From positions 2,784,001-2,848,000 of the forward strand of contig CP143946.1 of NCBI GenBank assembly GCA_036419695.1: a stretch of DNA of 64,000 nucleotides, read 5' to 3'. Positions 61,016 through 64,000 of this stretch are shown one piece after another (the first letter of the stretch is position 1; each line of letters begins with the position of its first letter). The position numbers were made by a program, and so were the translations under genes. The DNA is from [Clostridium] symbiosum. Its GTDB lineage: Bacteria > Bacillota > Clostridia > Lachnospirales > Lachnospiraceae. A model generated the notes under the pieces. That model saw only the letters and a program-made list of their open reading frames with translations, had not been told where the DNA came from and made no database searches.

Positions 61016-62314
61016 CTATTCCTCAGGGGATGTGAAGTTCTTTCTCTGATATGGGATAAAGTCGTTGGTCTTACGGTTGATATATTCTGTTTTCGTCTTG
61101 GAATAGACAAATTTCTGGCTGGAATACAGGCTGTAGTATCCGGACAGGGTAAAACTTACCGCGATGATCACAACAAAATATGGCATTGCCGAATATCCGA
61201 ACAGTTCAAGGCCCAAAAGCAGAGTCGTGATCGGACAGTTTGTCACGCCTACGAAGAGAGCCAGCATTCCGCTGGCCGCCATCAGCCCATGGGGCTGGCC
61301 GGTCAGCATGGCAAAGGTACAGCCGAACGTCGCGCCGATCGTCAGGGTCGGGACTATCTCGCCGCCTTTAAATCCGGCTTCCAGCGTGACGGCAGTAAAC
61401 AGGATTTTCCATAAGAAAGCAGTGTAATCCACTTCACCTTCAAAGCATTTTTCAATCAGACGGATGCCGCTTCCGTTGTAGTCGATGTTTCTGGTCACCA
61501 GGGTCAGCACGATCACGAGAAGGCCGCCTATGGCAATCCTTTTTGCAGGCGACGGAAAGTGTTTAACGTACAGATGGCCCGCGCCGTGCAGCACGATACA
61601 GAACAGCTCCGCAACAAGGGCGCAGAGAATTCCGAGAATCACAATCAGCACGCCCATTTTAAGGCCGAACTCCGGAACTGCCCCGATTGAAAACGCCTCC
61701 GGATGCAGGCCGAGATGTTTTGCCACCGCCGCCCCCAGGAACGAAGAAAAAATGCAGGGGACTAACGCGGCATAATACATGACGCCGATACTGATGACTT
61801 CCATTGAAAATACGGCAGCCGCCACCGGTGTTCCGAACAGGGCGGCAAAGGCTCCGCTCATTCCGCACATGACGGCGATCTTTATATCTTTTTCATCCAG
61901 GCGGAGGGCTTTTCCTATCTGGTTGCCGATGCTTCCGCCCATCTGGAGGGCAGCTCCCTCTCTTCCGGAGGAACCGCCTGCAATGTGTGTCAGAAGAGTT
62001 CCTATGAAAACGGCGGGAGCCGTCCCAAAGGTAATCTCCGTTCCTGAATAAATGGACTCGATTACCATGTTGGTTCCACGGTTCTTATCCTCTTTAAGCA
62101 GATGATATACGCCGGTAATCAGAAGGCCGCAGACCGGGAGGAACAGAATCGTCCATGGATGGCTCCTGAAATAGGCAGACACCCACAGAACGGCATGGCC
62201 GAAAGCCGTCCCCACCAGTCCCGTCACCAGTCCGATTATGACGGATATCGCACTCCACTTGACAAAATAATGAAGGTTTTTGCCAAGGGGTGTATTTTTA
62301 TCAAATTGATACAT
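61016..62314 (-). CDS. CLC-family anion/proton antiporter, possibly the fluoride type (CLC-F)
   Basis: 432 residues with about ten to eleven hydrophobic segments. CLC landmarks are GGSSGREGAALQMGGSIG near 113-130 (gating Glu in GREG) and GGEIVPTLTIGATFG near 308-322. Two positions differ from chloride-type CLC: the N-terminal selectivity loop reads RGTNMVIESI (Met where GSGIP has Ser), and GREG is followed by A, not P-T. These features are described for the CLC-F fluoride/proton exchangers. No fluoride riboswitch precedes it; the gene begins 20 bp after the ilvA stop and is probably co-transcribed with it. Chloride transport cannot be excluded. Confidence 0.82.
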   Translation of the reverse strand: MYQFDKNTPLGKNLHYFVKWSAISVIIGLVTGLVGTAFGHAVLWVSAYFRSHPWTILFLPVCGLLITGVYHLLKEDKNRGTNMVIESIYSGTEITFGTAPAVFIGTLLTHIAGGSSGREGAALQMGGSIGNQIGKALRLDEKDIKIAVMCGMSGAFAALFGTPVAAAVFSMEVISIGVMYYAALVPCIFSSFLGAAVAKHLGLHPEAFSIGAVPEFGLKMGVLIVILGILCALVAELFCIVLHGAGHLYVKHFPSPAKRIAIGGLLVIVLTLVTRNIDYNGSGIRLIEKCFEGEVDYTAFLWKILFTAVTLEAGFKGGEIVPTLTIGATFGCTFAMLTGQPHGLMAASGMLALFVGVTNCPITTLLLGLELFGYSAMPYFVVIIAVSFTLSGYYSLYSSQKFVYSKTKTEYINRKTNDFIPYQRKNFTSPEE

Positions 62315-62333
62315 ACCATTTCCCTTTTCAGCG

Positions 62334-63566
62334 TTATGCTTCGTAAATTCCTTTTGATTTAACGAGTTTCGGGCGGTATCCGGCCGCTTTCAGCGCATCT
62401 ACAATCCTTTCTTTGTGCTCTGTGCCAAACGCTTCCACGGTGATGCGCAGCTCCACTGCCGCGTTACGGTTGATGCTGACGAACTGGTTGTGCTCCAGTT
62501 TGATAACATTACCCTGTTCCGCAGCCATGAGGGTGGAAACCTTAGCAAGCTCTCCCGGCTTGTCGGGAAGGAGTACGGAGACGGTGAAGATACGATCCCT
62601 CTGGATCAGACCGTGCTGTACAATGGAGGCCATTGTAATTACATCCATGTTTCCTCCGCTCAGGATGGAAACAATCTTTTTCTTATTGACATTCAGGTGT
62701 TTTAAAGCCGCCACGGTCAGAAGGCCGGAATTTTCCACGATCATCTTGTGGTTCTCCACCATGTCCAGGAAGGCAACGATCAGTTCGGAGTCCTCGATTG
62801 TGATAATCTTATCCACATTCTCCTGTATGTACGGAAGCAGAAGATCGCCCGGAGTCTGTACCGCCGTGCCGTCCGCGATGGTATTCACGGAAGGAAGGGA
62901 CACGATCTTACCCGCTTTCAGGGACTCCTGCATGCAGTTTGCGCCGGCAGGCTCCACTCCGATAATTTTGATCTTTGGGTTTAAAAGCTTTGCCAGTGTG
63001 GCCACGCCGGTGCAGAGCCCGCCGCCGCCGATAGGCACCAGGATATAGTCGACCGTCGGAAGCTCTTTGATGATTTCCATAGCTATGGTTCCCTGTCCGG
63101 TCGCCACGTCCAGATCATTGAACGGATGGATGAATGTATAGCCGTGCTCCGCAGCCAGCTCATTGGCATGGGCCAGGGCCTCGTCAAACACGTCTCCGCA
63201 CAGAACCACCTCGGCCCCGTAGCTTCTCGTCCTGTTCACCTTCATAAGGGGCGTTGTGGTAGGCATAACAATTACCGCCTTGATTCCCGCCAGCTTGGCC
63301 GCGTAAGCGACTCCCTGGGCATGGTTGCCGGCGGAGGCCGTAATCAGCCCCTTGCTCTTTTCTTCTTCTGTCAGCGTGCTGATCTTATAGTATGCTCCGC
63401 GGACCTTGTAGGCTCCCGTATACTGCATATTTTCAGGTTTAAAGTAAACCTTGTTTCCCGTCATGTTAGAAAAATGTTCACTGTATACAAGCTTTGTCTC
63501 AGAGATCACTTTTGTGACGGCTTCCGTCGCTTCTTCGAATTTCTCCAGTGTCAGTTTTTCGTCCAT
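62334..63566 (-). CDS. ilvA: Threonine ammonia-lyase
   Basis: 410 residues from the ATG at 63566 (AGGAG eight bases upstream); the frame is open 42 bp further. PLP fold type II enzyme: the PLP lysine is in YTGAYKVRGAYYK near 50, with SAGNHAQGVAYAAKLAG near 75-90 and VPIGGGGLCTG near 178-188. One ACT domain closes the protein (about 325-400: DRIFTVSVLLPDKPGELAKVSTLMAAEQGNVIKLEHNQ). The single ACT domain and the length fit the group between short catabolic TdcB and long biosynthetic IlvA. Converts threonine to 2-oxobutanoate and ammonia. Lies between ftsY (38 bp upstream) and the CLC gene (20 bp downstream). Confidence 0.93.
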   Translation of the reverse strand: MDEKLTLEKFEEATEAVTKVISETKLVYSEHFSNMTGNKVYFKPENMQYTGAYKVRGAYYKISTLTEEEKSKGLITASAGNHAQGVAYAAKLAGIKAVIVMPTTTPLMKVNRTRSYGAEVVLCGDVFDEALAHANELAAEHGYTFIHPFNDLDVATGQGTIAMEIIKELPTVDYILVPIGGGGLCTGVATLAKLLNPKIKIIGVEPAGANCMQESLKAGKIVSLPSVNTIADGTAVQTPGDLLLPYIQENVDKIITIEDSELIVAFLDMVENHKMIVENSGLLTVAALKHLNVNKKKIVSILSGGNMDVITMASIVQHGLIQRDRIFTVSVLLPDKPGELAKVSTLMAAEQGNVIKLEHNQFVSINRNAAVELRITVEAFGTEHKERIVDALKAAGYRPKLVKSKGIYEA

Positions 63567-63604
63567 TTCACTTTCTCCTCTTACTTCCTCTTCTAATTCC
63601 CCGT

Positions 63605-64000
63605 TCATTCCACTCTCTCCTCCGGCCGTTTAAATAACGCGTTTACAAAATCATTGGCATCAAATTTCTGCAAATCATCTATCTTTTCTCCGATTCCCAC
63701 ATACTTCACCGGTATTCCCAGTTCTGACTGGATTGCCACGGCGATTCCGCCCTTGGCCGTCCCGTCCAGCTTGGTCAAGATAATTCCGGTGATATCGGCC
63801 ACTTCCATGAACTGTTTGGCCTGTGAGAGGGCGTTCTGGCCGGTGGTTCCGTCCAGCACGACAAGCGTCTCTCTGTATGCATCCGGGTATTCCTTGTCAA
63901 TAATCCGGTTGATCTTTTTAAGCTCCTCCATCAAGTTCTTCTTGTTGTGGAGCCTGCCCGCGGTATCGCAGATCAGAACGTCCGCATTTCTCGACTTCGC
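63605..64000 (-). CDS. ftsY: Signal recognition particle receptor FtsY (5' end outside window)
   Basis: The last 132 codons are present. The visible part is the C-terminal half of the SRP GTPase domain: DVLICDTAGRLHNK (G3, at about 63955-63990), then TLVVLDGTTGQNALSQAKQF, the G4 motif TKLDGTAKGG and the C-terminal PVKYVGIGEKIDDLQKFDANDFVNALF. It docks ribosome-SRP complexes at the membrane. The N-terminal domains, including any acidic A region, lie beyond base 64000. Confidence 0.96.
   Translation of the reverse strand, partial: AKSRNADVLICDTAGRLHNKKNLMEELKKINRIIDKEYPDAYRETLVVLDGTTGQNALSQAKQFMEVADITGIILTKLDGTAKGGIAVAIQSELGIPVKYVGIGEKIDDLQKFDANDFVNALFKRPEERVE

Noticed and set aside
62315..62333. 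Fluoride riboswitch in front of the CLC gene
   Set aside because: Only 19 bases separate it from ilvA, too short for the crcB motif.

Overview
The window looks like chromosome from a gut-type Lachnospiraceae (former Clostridium cluster XIVa). The evidence is the Firmicutes order pyrH-frr-uppS-cdsA-dxr-rseP-ispG-polC, a Gram-positive PolC, a tepA gene next to ftsK, SLH and sorting-signal surface proteins, strong GGAGG ribosome sites and moderate GC. The species is not determined here; something close to Clostridium symbiosum is only a guess. No rRNA, tRNA, CRISPR array, prophage or insertion sequence was recognised.

Layout. 1-4.3 kb: ftsK (runs off the left edge) and tepA, separated by two repeat elements. 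4.4-7.4 kb: an orphan citC, then a tyrosine recombinase, a DNA segment of about 0.4 kb bounded by perfect 21-bp inverted repeats, and a 74-residue ORF with its own terminator. 7.4-10.8 kb: an aconitase-family hydratase divergent from a LysR regulator. 10.9-14.9 kb: two paralogous SH3-NlpC/P60 cell-wall hydrolases. 15.1-18.2 kb: an ABC importer of the TrpXYZ type. 18.7-22.6 kb: an operon of Na/phosphate symporter, OmpR-type regulator and histidine kinase. 22.9-25.4 kb: dipeptidase and a GNAT protein. 25.4-30.2 kb: an SLH protein followed by a MacA/MacB-like export system. 30.5-35.6 kb: patatin-like lipase, a DUF2975/HTH/DUF4173-type membrane module and cardiolipin synthase. 35.8-43.1 kb: a giant wall-anchored adhesin. 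43.5-46.3 kb: metY and a DUF362 ferredoxin protein. 47.3-58.5 kb: the pyrH-to-polC housekeeping cluster. 59.7-64 kb: amidohydrolase, a CLC-type antiporter, ilvA and the 3' part of ftsY.

Two things stand out. First, the recombinase region at 5.8-7.4 kb has every part expected of a phase-variable invertible promoter: recombinase, perfect inverted repeats, an extended -10 promoter inside the segment that currently points away from the small ORF, and a strong terminator behind that ORF. Second, nine copies of a long palindromic intergenic element (about 300-400 bp, called A to I here) are scattered over the window. Their paired arms change together between copies, so the pairing is kept while the sequence drifts. 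Six of the nine form three tail-to-tail pairs, and four have their left end on or next to a stop codon. A second, shorter repeat is nested inside two of them. The many small ORFs that can be read through these elements are by-products of the palindromes and are not annotated as genes.
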